Under the pieces are notes generated by a model. It was given only the letters and a program-made list of their open reading frames with translations. It searched no databases and was not told the origin of the DNA. A program made the position numbers and the translations under genes. Below, piece by piece: positions 16,590-26,285 of a DNA stretch of 64,000 nt (its first letter is position 1; each line of letters opens with the position of its first letter). The DNA comes from Bacillus sp. Marseille-Q1617 (GTDB lineage Bacteria; Bacillota; Bacilli; Bacillales; Bacillaceae_B): NCBI RefSeq assembly GCF_903645295.1, contig NZ_CAHJXM010000002.1, forward strand, positions 224,001 to 288,000, read 5' to 3'.

Positions 16590-17858
16590 ATGAAACAAAA
16601 TAAGGTTATGATCGGAAATAAACAATTTAATCATCTGGTGGCGCTGGCCGGCTTACTGTTGATCCTTCAGCTCCTCGCCGTGCTGCTGCTGGATGGACCT
16701 TGGGATCTCATTCTATCCCTTTTGATCTTGACACTCGGCGGCTTCTTTTTACTTAAGATGAAAAGAACAGCAACCGTCTTTTTCACAGAATATCGCCAAC
16801 TGATCGAAGACAAGGACCAGCTGTCGACCCTGCTTCACTCGCTCCCCGACTTCGTGTGCTTTAAAGACGGTGAGGGGCGCTGGCTCAAGGTCAATCAATT
16901 CGGCAGGCAGCTCTATAACCTGGAGAGTATCGATTATATCGGAAAAACCGACCGTGAACTGGGTGAATTGGTTCCGTTTTTCAAAGACGCCTTCAACTAT
17001 TGTGTCGATTCTGATGAAGAGTCTTGGAAAGCAGCGGAAGTGACGAGGTGTGAAGAAGGGTTTTATCTTCCAAATGGGGAGTTCAAGACCTTCGATGTCA
17101 TAAAAGTACCACTTTATTATGAGGATGGCAGCCGGAAAGGCCTCGTCATCATCGGCAGGGATATTTCACAGCAGAAACTGGCTGAGGAAATGCTCTTAAG
17201 GAAAGAAAAGCTATCGGTGGTAGGTGAACTGGCAGCCGGGATTGCCCACGAGATCAGGAATCCGCTCACAAGCATCAAAGGATTCATCCAGCTGCTTGAA
17301 GAGAACGAACATGTGGCTGAAAATTATTTATCCGTCATGTCTTCTGAAATGGACCGCATCAACCAAATCGTGGGAGAGCTGTTGATCTTATCCAAGCCTC
17401 AAATGAGGGAATTCAAACCGTTCGATATGAGGGAAGTCCTTGATTACATCACAAAAGTGATGGGCCATGAAGCGATTCTGAAAGGCATTAACATCCAGGA
17501 AAATCGCCCGGAAACCCCAATGGTAGTCTACGGGGACAAAAATCAAATCATCCAGGTTCTCATCAATATCGTAAAAAACGCAATCGACGCCATGAATGAA
17601 GGCGAAATAACGGTCGACTGCACAATCGGAGAGAAACATATCAACGTCTCCGTCCTGGATCAAGGTACAGGCATCCCGCCAGAACGGCTGAAACGCCTCG
17701 GCGAACCGTTCTTCACCCTCAAAGAAAAAGGAATGGGACTGGGACTCACCATCAGCCAAAAAATCCTGGAAGACCACAAAGGCAGCCTCCATATCGAATC
17801 GGAAGTCAATAAAGGGACAAAAGTAGATGTGCTGCTTCCGCGATATATAGAAGAATAA
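16590..17858 (+). CDS. PAS-domain sensor histidine kinase, sporulation-kinase-like
   Basis: About 422 residues from ATG 16590 (AGGTGGTG ribosome site; an upstream in-frame ATG at 16542 has none). Two membrane helices occur in the first 60 residues, then a PAS domain (TLLHSLPDFVCFKDGEGRWLKVN region). The HisKA phosphoacceptor is the His in LAAGIAHEIRNPLTSIKGF; the N box is NIVKNAIDAM and the G box is GMGLGLTISQKILED. The layout and the IAHEIRNPLTSIKGFIQLL motif match KinA-KinE and KinC-type kinases that feed the Spo0F/Spo0A phosphorelay. There is no adjacent response regulator, also typical of that group. The signal is unknown. Confidence 0.82.
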   Translation: MKQNKVMIGNKQFNHLVALAGLLLILQLLAVLLLDGPWDLILSLLILTLGGFFLLKMKRTATVFFTEYRQLIEDKDQLSTLLHSLPDFVCFKDGEGRWLKVNQFGRQLYNLESIDYIGKTDRELGELVPFFKDAFNYCVDSDEESWKAAEVTRCEEGFYLPNGEFKTFDVIKVPLYYEDGSRKGLVIIGRDISQQKLAEEMLLRKEKLSVVGELAAGIAHEIRNPLTSIKGFIQLLEENEHVAENYLSVMSSEMDRINQIVGELLILSKPQMREFKPFDMREVLDYITKVMGHEAILKGINIQENRPETPMVVYGDKNQIIQVLINIVKNAIDAMNEGEITVDCTIGEKHINVSVLDQGTGIPPERLKRLGEPFFTLKEKGMGLGLTISQKILEDHKGSLHIESEVNKGTKVDVLLPRYIEE

Positions 17859-17868
17859 TAAGTGAAAG

Positions 17869-17897
17869 ACCGGTGCAAAACGTGCCGGTCTTTTTTA
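17869..17897 (+). terminator. Terminator of the histidine kinase gene
   Basis: AGACCGGTGC/GTGCCGGTCT hairpin (AAAAC loop) followed by TTTTTTAG. Confidence 0.85.
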
Positions 17898-17968
17898 GTT
17901 GAAGAAGGAGTGGCTGGTATTTCAACCAGTATTTATGTCTCTGTTTAAGCTTGTTCTTTTTATTATCC

Positions 17969-18108
17969 GTTCCAGCTTTTGATTGGAGTGGAAGACGAAG
18001 ACTCCTGCGGGCAAAGTAGCTAATGTGAGACCCCACAGGAGCGCAGCGACGAGGAGGCTCACGGGCTACCCGCGGAAAGCGAAGTCTTCCACGGAAATCA
18101 AAAGCGGT
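17969..18108. repeat. 130-150 bp intergenic repeat, complete copy
   Basis: Same family as 13742-13879: left end TTCCAGCTTTTGATTGGAG, right end CCACGGAAATCAAAAGCGG. Middle variant: TGTGAGACCCCACAGGAGCG with GAGGAGGCTCACGGG. Lies between convergent genes. Confidence 0.85.
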
Positions 18109-18147
18109 ATTAAAAGCACTCGAAAGGAATACAAACTAAGTTTTCCA

Positions 18148-18185
18148 CATAAAAAAGCCAGGTCCCCCAAAAGGAACCTGGTTTT
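18148..18185 (-). terminator. Terminator of the YjiH-family gene
   Basis: Minus-strand CCAGGTTCC/GGACCTGG hairpin followed by CTTTTTTATG. Confidence 0.85.
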
Positions 18186-18198
18186 AAACGATTAACTA

Positions 18199-19557
18199 TC
18201 AAAATATCATATGCGCAATCGCCACAATGACCAACAATGTCAAGAACGTACGCTGTAAGAAAATGATCACAAGATCTTTAAAGTCTACAGGGATCTTTGA
18301 ACCAAGCAACAACCCGCCGACTTCAGACATGTAAATCAACTGTGTAACAGATAATGACGCAATCACAAATCGTGTCATTTCACTTTCAATCCCGGAACCG
18401 AAGATCGCCGGCAGGAACATGTCGGCAAATCCGACTAGAATGGACTTTGATGCTGCTTCTGCTTCAGGAACCTGCAGAATCTCTAATAGTGGGATGAAAG
18501 GCATACCAATCCATTCGAAAAACGGTGTGTTCTCCGCGATGATCAGTGCCGTCGTACCGATCGCCATAACGATTGGCGCAACACCCATCCACATATCGAG
18601 TACGTTCTTCATTCCATCCGCAAAGAATTTCGTCACGCTATTATTAGCCTTGGCCTGTACAAGCGCCGACTTATATCCATAGCCAAAACGCGTGTAGCCT
18701 TCAGGAATGACCTCCATTGTGTCTTTTCCTTCCTGGCCGTTGTAGTACGTATCAGGCTTGCGGGATAAAGGCGGTATGCGCGGCAGGATGATTGCGGCAA
18801 TCAAACCGGAAGCTGCCACCGTTAGGTAAAACGGAATGAAATAGTCTCCTAGTCCTACTTCAGAAATGACCACTAAACTAAAGGTAATTGATACAACAGA
18901 GAAAGTCGTTCCGATGATGGCTGCTTCTTTCTTCGTGTAGTATCCTTCTTCATACTGCTTGTTTGTCAATAGAACCCCGATCGTTCCGTCACCGAGCCAT
19001 GAAGCAAGGCAGTCGATGGAAGAACGTCCCGGTAATCCGAAAAGTGGTCTCATGATCTTCGTTAATAAAGCACCGAATAATTCCAGTAATCCGAAATTCA
19101 ATAATAAAGGCAGGAACAGCCCTGCAAATAAAAAGACGGAGAATAAAATAGTGAGAAGCCCTTCAGAATTGAGAAGAAGTCCTCCGGTAACATCCGACCA
19201 TACCCATTCAGGTCCGATTTTGAACAGGGTCATGATGGCGTAAACAGCCCCTAATACTCTTACAATCACCCAAACCGTCGGTACATTGAAAAGATTATAG
19301 AAAAATGGCGACTTCTTAATAGCATCCGGTTGAGCAAATTTTGTAATAAACGTCCCGATCACGGTTAAAACAATCAAACCTGTCATGATCGCAGGGACAA
19401 ATGTTCCGATGTTTTCCTGCAGCCAGCCGGATAAGATGGCAATCGGAATTGTAATTCCATCCTCTTTAGGAATGGGAATGATAAAAAGAAAGATTCCTAT
19501 TAATGAAGGAATGATAAATCGTAAATGACTAATGAGTGGATAACGTTGCTGATTCAT
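18199..19557 (-). CDS. YjiH-family membrane transporter
   Basis: A 452-residue membrane protein with about ten hydrophobic helices. It contains two Gate-like segments: the GRSSIDCLASWLGDGTIGVLLTNKQYEEGYYTKKEA region and the C-terminal FADMFLPAIFGSGIESEMTRFVIASLSVTQLIYMSEVGGLLL. This pattern matches the YjiH group of nucleoside-recognition-domain proteins. Substrate not established; nucleoside or peptide-related export is suggested for relatives only by fold. Single-gene unit. Confidence 0.75.
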   Translation of the reverse strand: MNQQRYPLISHLRFIIPSLIGIFLFIIPIPKEDGITIPIAILSGWLQENIGTFVPAIMTGLIVLTVIGTFITKFAQPDAIKKSPFFYNLFNVPTVWVIVRVLGAVYAIMTLFKIGPEWVWSDVTGGLLLNSEGLLTILFSVFLFAGLFLPLLLNFGLLELFGALLTKIMRPLFGLPGRSSIDCLASWLGDGTIGVLLTNKQYEEGYYTKKEAAIIGTTFSVVSITFSLVVISEVGLGDYFIPFYLTVAASGLIAAIILPRIPPLSRKPDTYYNGQEGKDTMEVIPEGYTRFGYGYKSALVQAKANNSVTKFFADGMKNVLDMWMGVAPIVMAIGTTALIIAENTPFFEWIGMPFIPLLEILQVPEAEAASKSILVGFADMFLPAIFGSGIESEMTRFVIASLSVTQLIYMSEVGGLLLGSKIPVDFKDLVIIFLQRTFLTLLVIVAIAHMIF

Positions 19558-19833
19558 ATGTTCACCTCTGATGATCTTTATGCTTCGAATGAAACATTAT
19601 TCATTTTAATGTATAGATATAAGTTTGTCTAGGTGGTAATTCATGCCTTGGGCATTTAAGCGTTTTCTACAGGGGCAGCGCGGTGTGTAAATAGAGCCGC
19701 TGTGATTATTCGACACAATTCGATTTTTACCCTGTTCATTTCATCCCTAAACCAAATTGCTTATGCCAATAAATAGAATCCTGCAGTTGACGGAGGCTGG
19801 CCGGTTAAATGGAAGCCAGCCTCATCAATTACG

Positions 19834-21147
19834 TTATAAAAATAGCAATCCAAGCGAAATGATGATTCCGCTGATGACAAGTATAAATACGCAATACCCC
19901 ATGATGTCCTTAGCTTTTAATCCGGCAATCGCAAGGGCCGGTAATGCCCAGAACGGCTGAATCAGATTGGTCCAAGCGTCTCCCCAGGCCACTGCCATGG
20001 CTGTTTTAGCCACTGAAGCATCAAGGGTTTGGGCAGCATCGAGCATGATGGGAGCCTGAACGGCCCATTGCCCGCCCCCCGATGGCACGAAGAAGTTGAC
20101 GATTCCTGCACTGAGGAATGCAAAGAAATAGAACGTCACATCATTTGAAATCGATACAAACGCCTCTGACATGACCACTGCCAAACCTGATGCAGTCATC
20201 ATTCCCATGATCCCGGCATAGAAAGGGAACTGTATGATGATTCCACCCGCTCCTTTGACCGCCTCCTGAACCGCAGCCAGAAAACGTTGCGGAGTCCCGT
20301 GGAAAATGATTCCGAGGAACAGGAACAGGAAGTTTACAATGTCTAAGTTAAGGGCAAACCCATTTTTTACAAAATAATATCCAAGGAAAAGCACACCGAG
20401 AACCCCTATGATCATGGAAAGAACCATACTGTTTTCCATTTTTTCAGCAGGAGTCAGCGAGCCCGTTTCAACGGTCGCAGCTGTCTCATTGAATAATGAA
20501 GGGTCGACCGTTACGGTTTCATCCTTCGGAGGCATCAAAAGCCTCGCCGTAATCGGCAGGACGACGAATAAAACGGCAACAATAATGAGATTGAATGAAG
20601 CAAAAATCGTTTCACTTGTCGATATCACACCGATCAGATCTTGAAATGGATGCCCCTCGGTTGCAATCGATAATGGAATCGAGCCTGAAAAACCTGCATG
20701 CCAGACAACGAACCCTGAATATGCGCTCGCAATCAGCAAGCGGTAATCGACACCTTTGACCCTTTTTGCCAGCTCCTTTGCAAAAAGCGCACCGATGACC
20801 AGGCCGAATCCCCAGTTGATCCAGCTTGCGATCATCGACACAACCGTCACGATGACAATCGCGGAGCCTGGAGATTTGGCAAAAGAAGCAAGGAAGCCCA
20901 GAAAGCGTTTAAAGACCGGACTGCTTGCCAGTACATAACCGGTTACAAGCACCAGCACCATTTGCATGGAGAATGCCAAGAGTGCCCAGAATCCTTCACC
21001 CCAGAACTGAACCATCTGCATGCTTGTACTGTCTGTGAAAATCAGCCCCAGCCCGAACACAACGAGGGTCAAGATGACCACAAACAGAAACGGATCAGGC
21101 AGATATCTCTGCATAATCCTATTTGATAATGAAATTAGCGGTTTCAA
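19834..21147 (-). CDS. Short-chain fatty acid transporter (AtoE family)
   Basis: A 437-residue protein with about 12 hydrophobic helices. The start MKPLISLSNRIMQRYLPDPFLFVVILTL, the WINWGFGLVIGALFAKELAKRV segment and the FFVPSGGGQWAVQAPIM motif are characteristic of AtoE-type acetoacetate/butyrate uptake permeases. No thiolase or CoA-transferase is adjacent. A GC-rich hairpin without a T-run (GAGGCTGGC/GCCAGCCTC, 19792-19828) follows and may end the transcript inefficiently. Confidence 0.86.
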   Translation of the reverse strand: MKPLISLSNRIMQRYLPDPFLFVVILTLVVFGLGLIFTDSTSMQMVQFWGEGFWALLAFSMQMVLVLVTGYVLASSPVFKRFLGFLASFAKSPGSAIVIVTVVSMIASWINWGFGLVIGALFAKELAKRVKGVDYRLLIASAYSGFVVWHAGFSGSIPLSIATEGHPFQDLIGVISTSETIFASFNLIIVAVLFVVLPITARLLMPPKDETVTVDPSLFNETAATVETGSLTPAEKMENSMVLSMIIGVLGVLFLGYYFVKNGFALNLDIVNFLFLFLGIIFHGTPQRFLAAVQEAVKGAGGIIIQFPFYAGIMGMMTASGLAVVMSEAFVSISNDVTFYFFAFLSAGIVNFFVPSGGGQWAVQAPIMLDAAQTLDASVAKTAMAVAWGDAWTNLIQPFWALPALAIAGLKAKDIMGYCVFILVISGIIISLGLLFL

Positions 21148-21284
21148 TTCATTTCCTCCCCTTTGTCTATTTCTCTTTATAAAACCATCCCATTTCCTAT
21201 TCTTCTATAATGATATGTGAAAACCCTTTCAAAATTATAAATTTTCTTATTATTTTATTTGGATCGTACATCGTTGACCGTTCC

Positions 21285-21412
21285 TTTGCGCTTCAGGCAT
21301 TTGCTTTCCGCGGGAAGGAAGTCGAGCCTCCTCACCGGAGCTGGACAGGTCGCGACCTTTCCTCCATCTCCCGTCGGAGCCAAATGCCTTCCGCTCTAAT
21401 CCAATCAGGACT
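21285..21412. repeat. Divergent intergenic repeat, related to the 130-150 bp family
   Basis: Contains GGCATTTGCTTTCCGCGGG near the left and GTCGGAGCCAAATGCCTTCCGC near the right, an imperfect inverted repeat of GGCATTTG. It shares CTTTCCGCGGG, GAGCCTCCTC and final TCCAATCA with the main family but differs elsewhere, so it looks like a separate subfamily. Confidence 0.55.
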
Positions 21413-21497
21413 TTCAATTTACAAATAATGTTTAATGTCACTTTATTTGTAAATCCGACTGAGTATTATCCAGTAAATAACATTCTTAAATAATAAA

Positions 21498-21533
21498 TGC
21501 CCGGTCCCTCTTTAAAAGAGAAACCGGGCATTT
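21498..21533 (-). terminator. Terminator of the BCCT transporter gene
   Basis: Minus-strand AAATGCCCGGT/ACCGGGCATTT with an inner CTCTTT/AAAGAG pairing, then ATTATTT. Confidence 0.85.
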
Positions 21534-21545
21534 GATTCAGTGCAG

Positions 21546-23063
21546 TTATTTCTTAGGAACTTTCGGCTTTGGTTTTATTTCTTTCCTCAGCAGTCTGTAG
21601 AGGGTGAAGCACATGAGCAGCAGGATGACCGTGAATGGCAGAGCCGATACGAGGGAGGCGGTTTGCAGACCTTCGAGGCCGCTTGATAGGAGCAGAACGG
21701 CTGCGATCGCTGCGATGAGAACGCCCCAGACGATTTTTACAAACATCGGCGGATGCAGGCTTCCTTCTGTTGTCATGCTGCTCAGGATATACGTGGCCGA
21801 GTCGGCTGACGTGATCAGGAATGTGAAGATCAAAATGATGGACAGAACATTCAAGAGCATCGTAAATGGCAGCTCTGCATATGTCGTGAACAATGCCTTG
21901 GCCACATCCTGGTTGACGGCTTCAGCGATGGACGTGCCCCCGAATAAGTCGAAATGCAGGGCCGTTCCGCCAAAGACGGCGATCCATAATAAAGCGATCA
22001 TCGGCGGGATGACCAGCACCCCGATAATGAATTCCCTAATGGTCCGTCCTCTTGAGACCCTCGCTACAAAGGCCCCGACGAACGGGGACCAGGCGATGGC
22101 CCATGCCCAGTAGAAAATCGTCCAGTCCTGCACCCATGATCCGCCTTGATAAGGGGTGAGGCGCAGGCTGTACCTGATGAAGTTGGTGATATAATCACCG
22201 ATTCCAAGCGTGAACGTATTAAGGATGAAAACGGTCGGTCCGGAGATAAAGACAAAGACCATCAATAGGAGAGCCAGTGACAGATTAAGGTTGCTGAGCC
22301 ATTTGATCCCCTTGTCGAGTCCAGTAGTGGATGATGTCAAATAGAGGATCAACAGCACCAAAATGATCAATAATTGTGAGAGGGTGCTGTCATCCATCCC
22401 GAATACGGTATTCAGCCCGCCATTGATTTGCAAGATCCCAAGTCCGAGTGACGTGGCAACCCCCATGACGGTCGCGATGACGGCAAGGATGTCAATCGTG
22501 TTTTTAATTCCTTTGGCGCGTTTACGCTTGCCGAACATCGGGGACAGGGAGGTGGAAATCAAGCCGTTCTCCCCTTTCCTGAACTGGAAGTAGGCAATGA
22601 TCAGTCCAACGATTGCGAACACCGACCATTGGCTGAGCCCCCAGTGGAAAAAGGAATAAGCCATCGAAAGACGTGCCGCTTCTTTCGTCAGTGGTTCTGT
22701 CGAAGGATAAGGGGTTTCAAAAAAATGACTCATCGGCTCTGCAATCCCCCAGAAAACAAGGCCGATACCGAATCCGGCGGAAAATAACATCCCGATCCAC
22801 GTGAAGAACGGGTATTCAGGCCTCTCGTCGTCCCGTCCGAGACGTATCTTTCCATACTTGCTGATGGCCAGGGCCAATAAAAATAATACAAAAATGAGAA
22901 CGGCTAATAAGTAAAACCATCCGAATGCATATGTAGTGAAACCAAAAGCTGCATTTGCCCCTTTGGCAAAAAGCTTAGGAAATGCTGCCCCAAATACAAC
23001 TAAAATGGCAACGACAATTCCGGATATCCAAAAAACTTTATTTAAATATGTACGATTCTCCAA
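21546..23063 (-). CDS. BCCT-family glycine betaine/choline-type transporter
   Basis: A 505-residue, 12-helix betaine-carnitine-choline transporter. The family signature is present as WTIFYWAWAIAWSPFVGAFVARVSRGRTIREF, and the tryptophan-rich substrate site lies within it. The frame continues upstream to 23201, but AAGGAGGG nine bases before TTG 23063 and the normal start ENRTYLNKVFW select the TTG. Closest in length and pattern to OpuD of B. subtilis, a sodium-driven osmoprotectant importer; substrate not proven. Confidence 0.9.
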   Translation of the reverse strand: MENRTYLNKVFWISGIVVAILVVFGAAFPKLFAKGANAAFGFTTYAFGWFYLLAVLIFVLFLLALAISKYGKIRLGRDDERPEYPFFTWIGMLFSAGFGIGLVFWGIAEPMSHFFETPYPSTEPLTKEAARLSMAYSFFHWGLSQWSVFAIVGLIIAYFQFRKGENGLISTSLSPMFGKRKRAKGIKNTIDILAVIATVMGVATSLGLGILQINGGLNTVFGMDDSTLSQLLIILVLLILYLTSSTTGLDKGIKWLSNLNLSLALLLMVFVFISGPTVFILNTFTLGIGDYITNFIRYSLRLTPYQGGSWVQDWTIFYWAWAIAWSPFVGAFVARVSRGRTIREFIIGVLVIPPMIALLWIAVFGGTALHFDLFGGTSIAEAVNQDVAKALFTTYAELPFTMLLNVLSIILIFTFLITSADSATYILSSMTTEGSLHPPMFVKIVWGVLIAAIAAVLLLSSGLEGLQTASLVSALPFTVILLLMCFTLYRLLRKEIKPKPKVPKK

Positions 23064-23282
23064 ATGCAGAATCCCTCCTTTTATATTTGTGCGTACCTGC
23101 CTATTATTCTCATACCCCAACCTCAACCAAAACATGCATGAACATTCAAATAACATGCATAAAGGCGGAAGAATGTTAAAAATGAAAGTGTTTTGATACA
23201 ATGACTAAATAACAAAAGCACAGAGAGCAAAAGCTATAATAAAACATCATCAGAAAAATACAGAAATGAAAGGTGACGGACA

Positions 23283-24152
23283 ATGATTACAAGCATAACC
23301 AGCGATATGGACGGAACATTATTAAATGAACATCAAGAAGTCAGTGAAGCCAATAAAAAAGCGATCCTAGAAGCTCAAAAGCAAGGAATTGAATTCATGG
23401 TGGCAACGGGGCGTTCTTACGAAGAAGCGCGATACGTCCTGGCGGATGCCGGCATTTTCTGCGATATCATCTGTGTAAATGGTGCAGAGGTCAGAAACAA
23501 GGACGGAGAAATCATCCATCAGGCCGGCATCCAGTCTGATCACGCCAAAGATATCGCAGCAGCCCTGAATGAAACAGGTATTTATTTTGAAGTCTACACA
23601 GACAAAGGTACCTATACGGAAAACTATGAGATGGGCATTGAACTGATCGTCGATATTTTTACGACAGCCAATCCTGAAGTGACCGAGGAACAAGTGAGGC
23701 AGGCCGCGCGTGAACGTTTTGAAAAAGGTCATATCAATCTTGTCGAAGATTATGGGAACATATTTAATGACGAATCCCAGCTCGTATATAAATTCCTCGT
23801 TTTTTCTTTTGACGATGATCAGCTGAAGGCAGCGAATGAAAAGCTGAAAGGCATCGGGGGGATCGCGGTCAGCTCCTCAGGTAAGGAAAACCTGGAAGTG
23901 AACAGCATTGACGCGCAAAAAGGCTTTGCCCTGCAGAAGCTTTTAAAGGACAAAGGATTATCGGCGGAGCAGGCGATGGCAATGGGCGATAACCTGAATG
24001 ACCTGTCGATGATGAAAGTGGTTGGCCGACCGGTCGCCATGGGGAACGCACTTGATGAAATCAAGGAATACTGTACGTATCAAACAGCCCTTAACCGTGA
24101 AGACGGCGTGGCCAAAGCCATCAGGGAGGCCCTTCAATCCCCTGTGAAATAG
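23283..24152 (+). CDS. Cof-type HAD-IIB phosphatase
   Basis: A 289-residue haloacid-dehalogenase-superfamily hydrolase. Motif I is SDMDGTLLNE at residues 7-16 with the nucleophile Asp8, motif II VATGRS, and motif IV AMGDNLNDLSMM near residue 239. The type IIB cap lies between. Relatives dephosphorylate sugar phosphates, FMN or PLP; the physiological substrate is not deducible. ATG follows AAAGGTGACGG. It is transcribed in the same direction as the sugar dehydrogenase downstream (gap 59 bp). Confidence 0.88.
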   Translation: MITSITSDMDGTLLNEHQEVSEANKKAILEAQKQGIEFMVATGRSYEEARYVLADAGIFCDIICVNGAEVRNKDGEIIHQAGIQSDHAKDIAAALNETGIYFEVYTDKGTYTENYEMGIELIVDIFTTANPEVTEEQVRQAARERFEKGHINLVEDYGNIFNDESQLVYKFLVFSFDDDQLKAANEKLKGIGGIAVSSSGKENLEVNSIDAQKGFALQKLLKDKGLSAEQAMAMGDNLNDLSMMKVVGRPVAMGNALDEIKEYCTYQTALNREDGVAKAIREALQSPVK

Positions 24153-24211
24153 ATTGAACGCTTCAAAACTTGTCCATACTGATGAAAAAATGAAAAGGGA
24201 GCCAGTGACCG

Positions 24212-25303
24212 ATGAGATCCATTTTATTTCAAAAAAGATTGGCAGTGACGATCGGACTTCTGCTCATTCTGGCATCATGCGGAGGACAACAAGAAGAAGA
24301 AAGCGAGTCAGTCAGCAAGCGCGAAACTGAACATAAAGTATTGGCCGAGAATCTTTCCATTCCATGGTCGATTGTCAAGGATGGAGAGGATTTCTACCTG
24401 ACAGAACGGACAGGCGGTATCGTTGAAATCAAGGGCGGCAAGCAGACCGAGAAGAAAGTAAACCTCTCCAAACCGCTTGCCAGTCAGCCGGAAGCAGGAT
24501 TCATGGGGCTGGTCCTTCATCCTGATTTCAAGGAGAATCAGCAGGCGTTTGCCTACTACACCTATAACGATGAAGACGGAACACCATATAACAGGGTGGT
24601 GGTGCTCCAAAGGTCAGAAGAGGCTTGGAATGAAACAGAGGTCCTCCTTGATAAGATCCCAAGCGGGGCACAGTATCATCACGGAGGCCGGCTGAAAATC
24701 GGGCCGAACGGGAAGCTCTACATCACCACGGGGGATGCCACCCAGGAAGAAAAAGCCCAGGAGCTGTCCTTCCTTGGAGGCAAAATCCTGAGGATCAACC
24801 TGGACGGCAGCATCCCGGATGACAATCCGTTCGGGGACTCCCCGGTTTATTCATACGGCCACCGCAACCCTCAAGGCCTGGCCTGGAATGATGAAGGGGA
24901 ATTGTATGGCACAGAGCACGGACCTAACGGCTACGATGAGGTGAACCTCCTCCAGGCCGGGAAGAATTATGGCTGGCCGGAGATCACCGGAGACGAAACA
25001 GCCGAAGGGATGGTGTCACCCCTTGCCCATTCAGGAGAGCCTTCATGGGCACCATCGGGAGCAGGTTTCTGGAAGGATAAGCTCGTTTTTGCCGCCCTTG
25101 GCGGACAGAGTGTCAAACTCTTTGATCCTGCGACGAGAGAGGTGACGACTCTGATCGAGGGGTTCGGCCGGATCCGTGACGTACTGGTCGAAGGGGACAC
25201 CCTCTATTTTGTATCGAATAACACCGACGGCCGGGGAATCCCCAAGGCAAATGATGATAAGCTGTACGAAGTGGATTTGGGTTCTTTGACGATGGAAGAA
25301 TAA
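24212..25303 (+). CDS. PQQ-dependent aldose dehydrogenase-like lipoprotein
   Basis: A 363-residue secreted lipoprotein. The signal peptide ends in the lipobox LASC (Cys23-24 region), followed by an acidic linker. The mature part is the six-bladed glucose/sorbosone dehydrogenase fold: IPWSIVKDGEDFYLTERTG, GFMGLVLHPDF, QYHHGGRLKIGPNGKLYITTGDA (catalytic-type His) and YSYGHRNPQGLAW. Relatives such as E. coli YliI bind PQQ. Bacilli generally lack PQQ synthesis, so the cofactor would be scavenged or another role applies. Terminator follows. Confidence 0.85.
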   Translation: MRSILFQKRLAVTIGLLLILASCGGQQEEESESVSKRETEHKVLAENLSIPWSIVKDGEDFYLTERTGGIVEIKGGKQTEKKVNLSKPLASQPEAGFMGLVLHPDFKENQQAFAYYTYNDEDGTPYNRVVVLQRSEEAWNETEVLLDKIPSGAQYHHGGRLKIGPNGKLYITTGDATQEEKAQELSFLGGKILRINLDGSIPDDNPFGDSPVYSYGHRNPQGLAWNDEGELYGTEHGPNGYDEVNLLQAGKNYGWPEITGDETAEGMVSPLAHSGEPSWAPSGAGFWKDKLVFAALGGQSVKLFDPATREVTTLIEGFGRIRDVLVEGDTLYFVSNNTDGRGIPKANDDKLYEVDLGSLTMEE

Positions 25304-25310
25304 ATGAGAA

Positions 25311-25349
25311 AAAGCCTTTCCTGCGAAAAATAACAGGGAAGGCTTTTAT
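25311..25349 (+). terminator. Terminator of the sugar dehydrogenase gene
   Basis: AAAAGCCTTTCCTG/CAGGGAAGGCTTTT stem with A-rich loop, then TATACG. Confidence 0.8.
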
Positions 25350-25448
25350 ACGTTTAAAACCATAATCATTTCAATTTTCAAAGACATGCAATCATCATCG
25401 ATTTTATCATCCTATTATGACTGACTGAACTATATTTAATCCATAAAA

Positions 25449-25482
25449 AAAAAGAGAACCGCTTCGGCTCTCTCTTTTTTCA
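25449..25482. terminator. Terminator after the YvrJ-family gene
   Basis: Minus-strand GAGAGCCG-AAG-CGGTTCTC hairpin followed by nine T; A-run on the opposite side. Confidence 0.82.
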
Positions 25483-25497
25483 ATCGTTGAGGTGCTT

Positions 25498-25662
25498 CTA
25501 CTTATCGATCTTGCCTTCTTGTTTTGAAAAGGCTTTGGATAAGGCGTGGATGGCAAGTTCAAGTTGTTCGAGTTTCTTTTCAAGTTTGACGAGCAGAAAA
25601 AGAGTGACTGCAATCGGAAAACCGAAATTGCCCAGTAATTGAATGAACACAGAATATTCCAT
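25498..25662 (-). CDS. YvrJ-family small membrane protein (54 aa)
   Basis: ATG 25662 with an AAGGAGGT ribosome site. The 54-residue product has one transmembrane helix (GNFGFPIAVTLFLLVKLEKK, residues 11-30) and an amphipathic coiled-coil-like C-terminus. The GNFGFPIxVT(L/F)xLL(x)(x)LEKK pattern is that of the YvrJ family, whose B. subtilis member is a target of the two-subunit sigma factor SigO/RsoA, homologues of which lie 1.6 kb upstream on the same strand. One-helix topology next to two wall hydrolases makes a holin-like function conceivable. Confidence 0.8.
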   Translation of the reverse strand: MEYSVFIQLLGNFGFPIAVTLFLLVKLEKKLEQLELAIHALSKAFSKQEGKIDK

Positions 25663-25719
25663 TGCGAGACCTCCTTAGGAATTGTTCGGTAATGCTTTCT
25701 GTAGATCTGTCAGATCTGG

Positions 25720-26274
25720 TTAAGGCTGAAGGTTGACTGCTTTTGCAATCCCTGAGGCAATGGACTGGGACAAACCTTGAATAAATGCAGGATCTTTTAA
25801 ATAGGAAGCATCGCCTGCATGGTCGATGAATAGGTTTTCAAGTAAAATCGCTGGCATCGCGGTCTCCCTCAGGACAGCAAAGTTTGCTTCTTTCTGTCCT
25901 CTGTCACGAAGGCCGTAGCCTGAATAGAATTTCATGATTTCAGCGTGGAGGACGTCCTGTCGTCTTCCCGTTTCTGTCCCGGAGGTGCCGGGATAGATGT
26001 AGCTTTCAAACCCTGTCCCGCCTCCTGCATTGTGATGGAAGGAGACGAAGTAGTCTGCACCAAGCCCGTTGGCAAACTGGGCCCGTTCTGATAATCCTAT
26101 ATAGACATCTGAATCTCTCGTTAAGATGGCGTCAACGATATATTGTTCTTCCAAAAGGGTCTGGACCTTAGTTGTAATGGTCAAGGTCAGCTGCTTTTCT
26201 TGCAGGCCGTGTCCCGTCGCTCCCGGGTCATTCCCGCCATGTCCTGGATCTAGTACGATCTTTGGCATACTCAT
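25720..26274 (-). CDS. N-acetylmuramoyl-L-alanine amidase (Amidase_3)
   Basis: 184 residues from ATG 26274 (ribosome site AAAGGGGG; the frame is open to 26382 but without a start signal). The zinc-amidase motifs are present: LDPGHGGNDPGATG with the first His, the following Glu in LQEKQLTLTI, SFHHNAGGG with the second His, and the catalytic Glu of AILLENLFIDH. It cleaves the MurNAc-L-Ala bond of peptidoglycan. There is no signal peptide and no wall-binding domain, as in phage endolysins and mother-cell lysis enzymes such as CwlC, so release would need a holin or lysis. Lies 11 bp after the M15 peptidase gene. Confidence 0.9.
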   Translation of the reverse strand: MSMPKIVLDPGHGGNDPGATGHGLQEKQLTLTITTKVQTLLEEQYIVDAILTRDSDVYIGLSERAQFANGLGADYFVSFHHNAGGGTGFESYIYPGTSGTETGRRQDVLHAEIMKFYSGYGLRDRGQKEANFAVLRETAMPAILLENLFIDHAGDASYLKDPAFIQGLSQSIASGIAKAVNLQP

Positions 26275-26285
26275 CGTCCCCCTTT

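Noticed and set aside
17983..18195. 70-aa plus-strand ORF
   Set aside because: Entirely within an intergenic repeat and the following terminator.
19792..19828. Strong terminator after the AtoE-like gene
   Set aside because: The GC stem is good but no T-run follows on the minus strand, so it is mentioned only in the gene entry.
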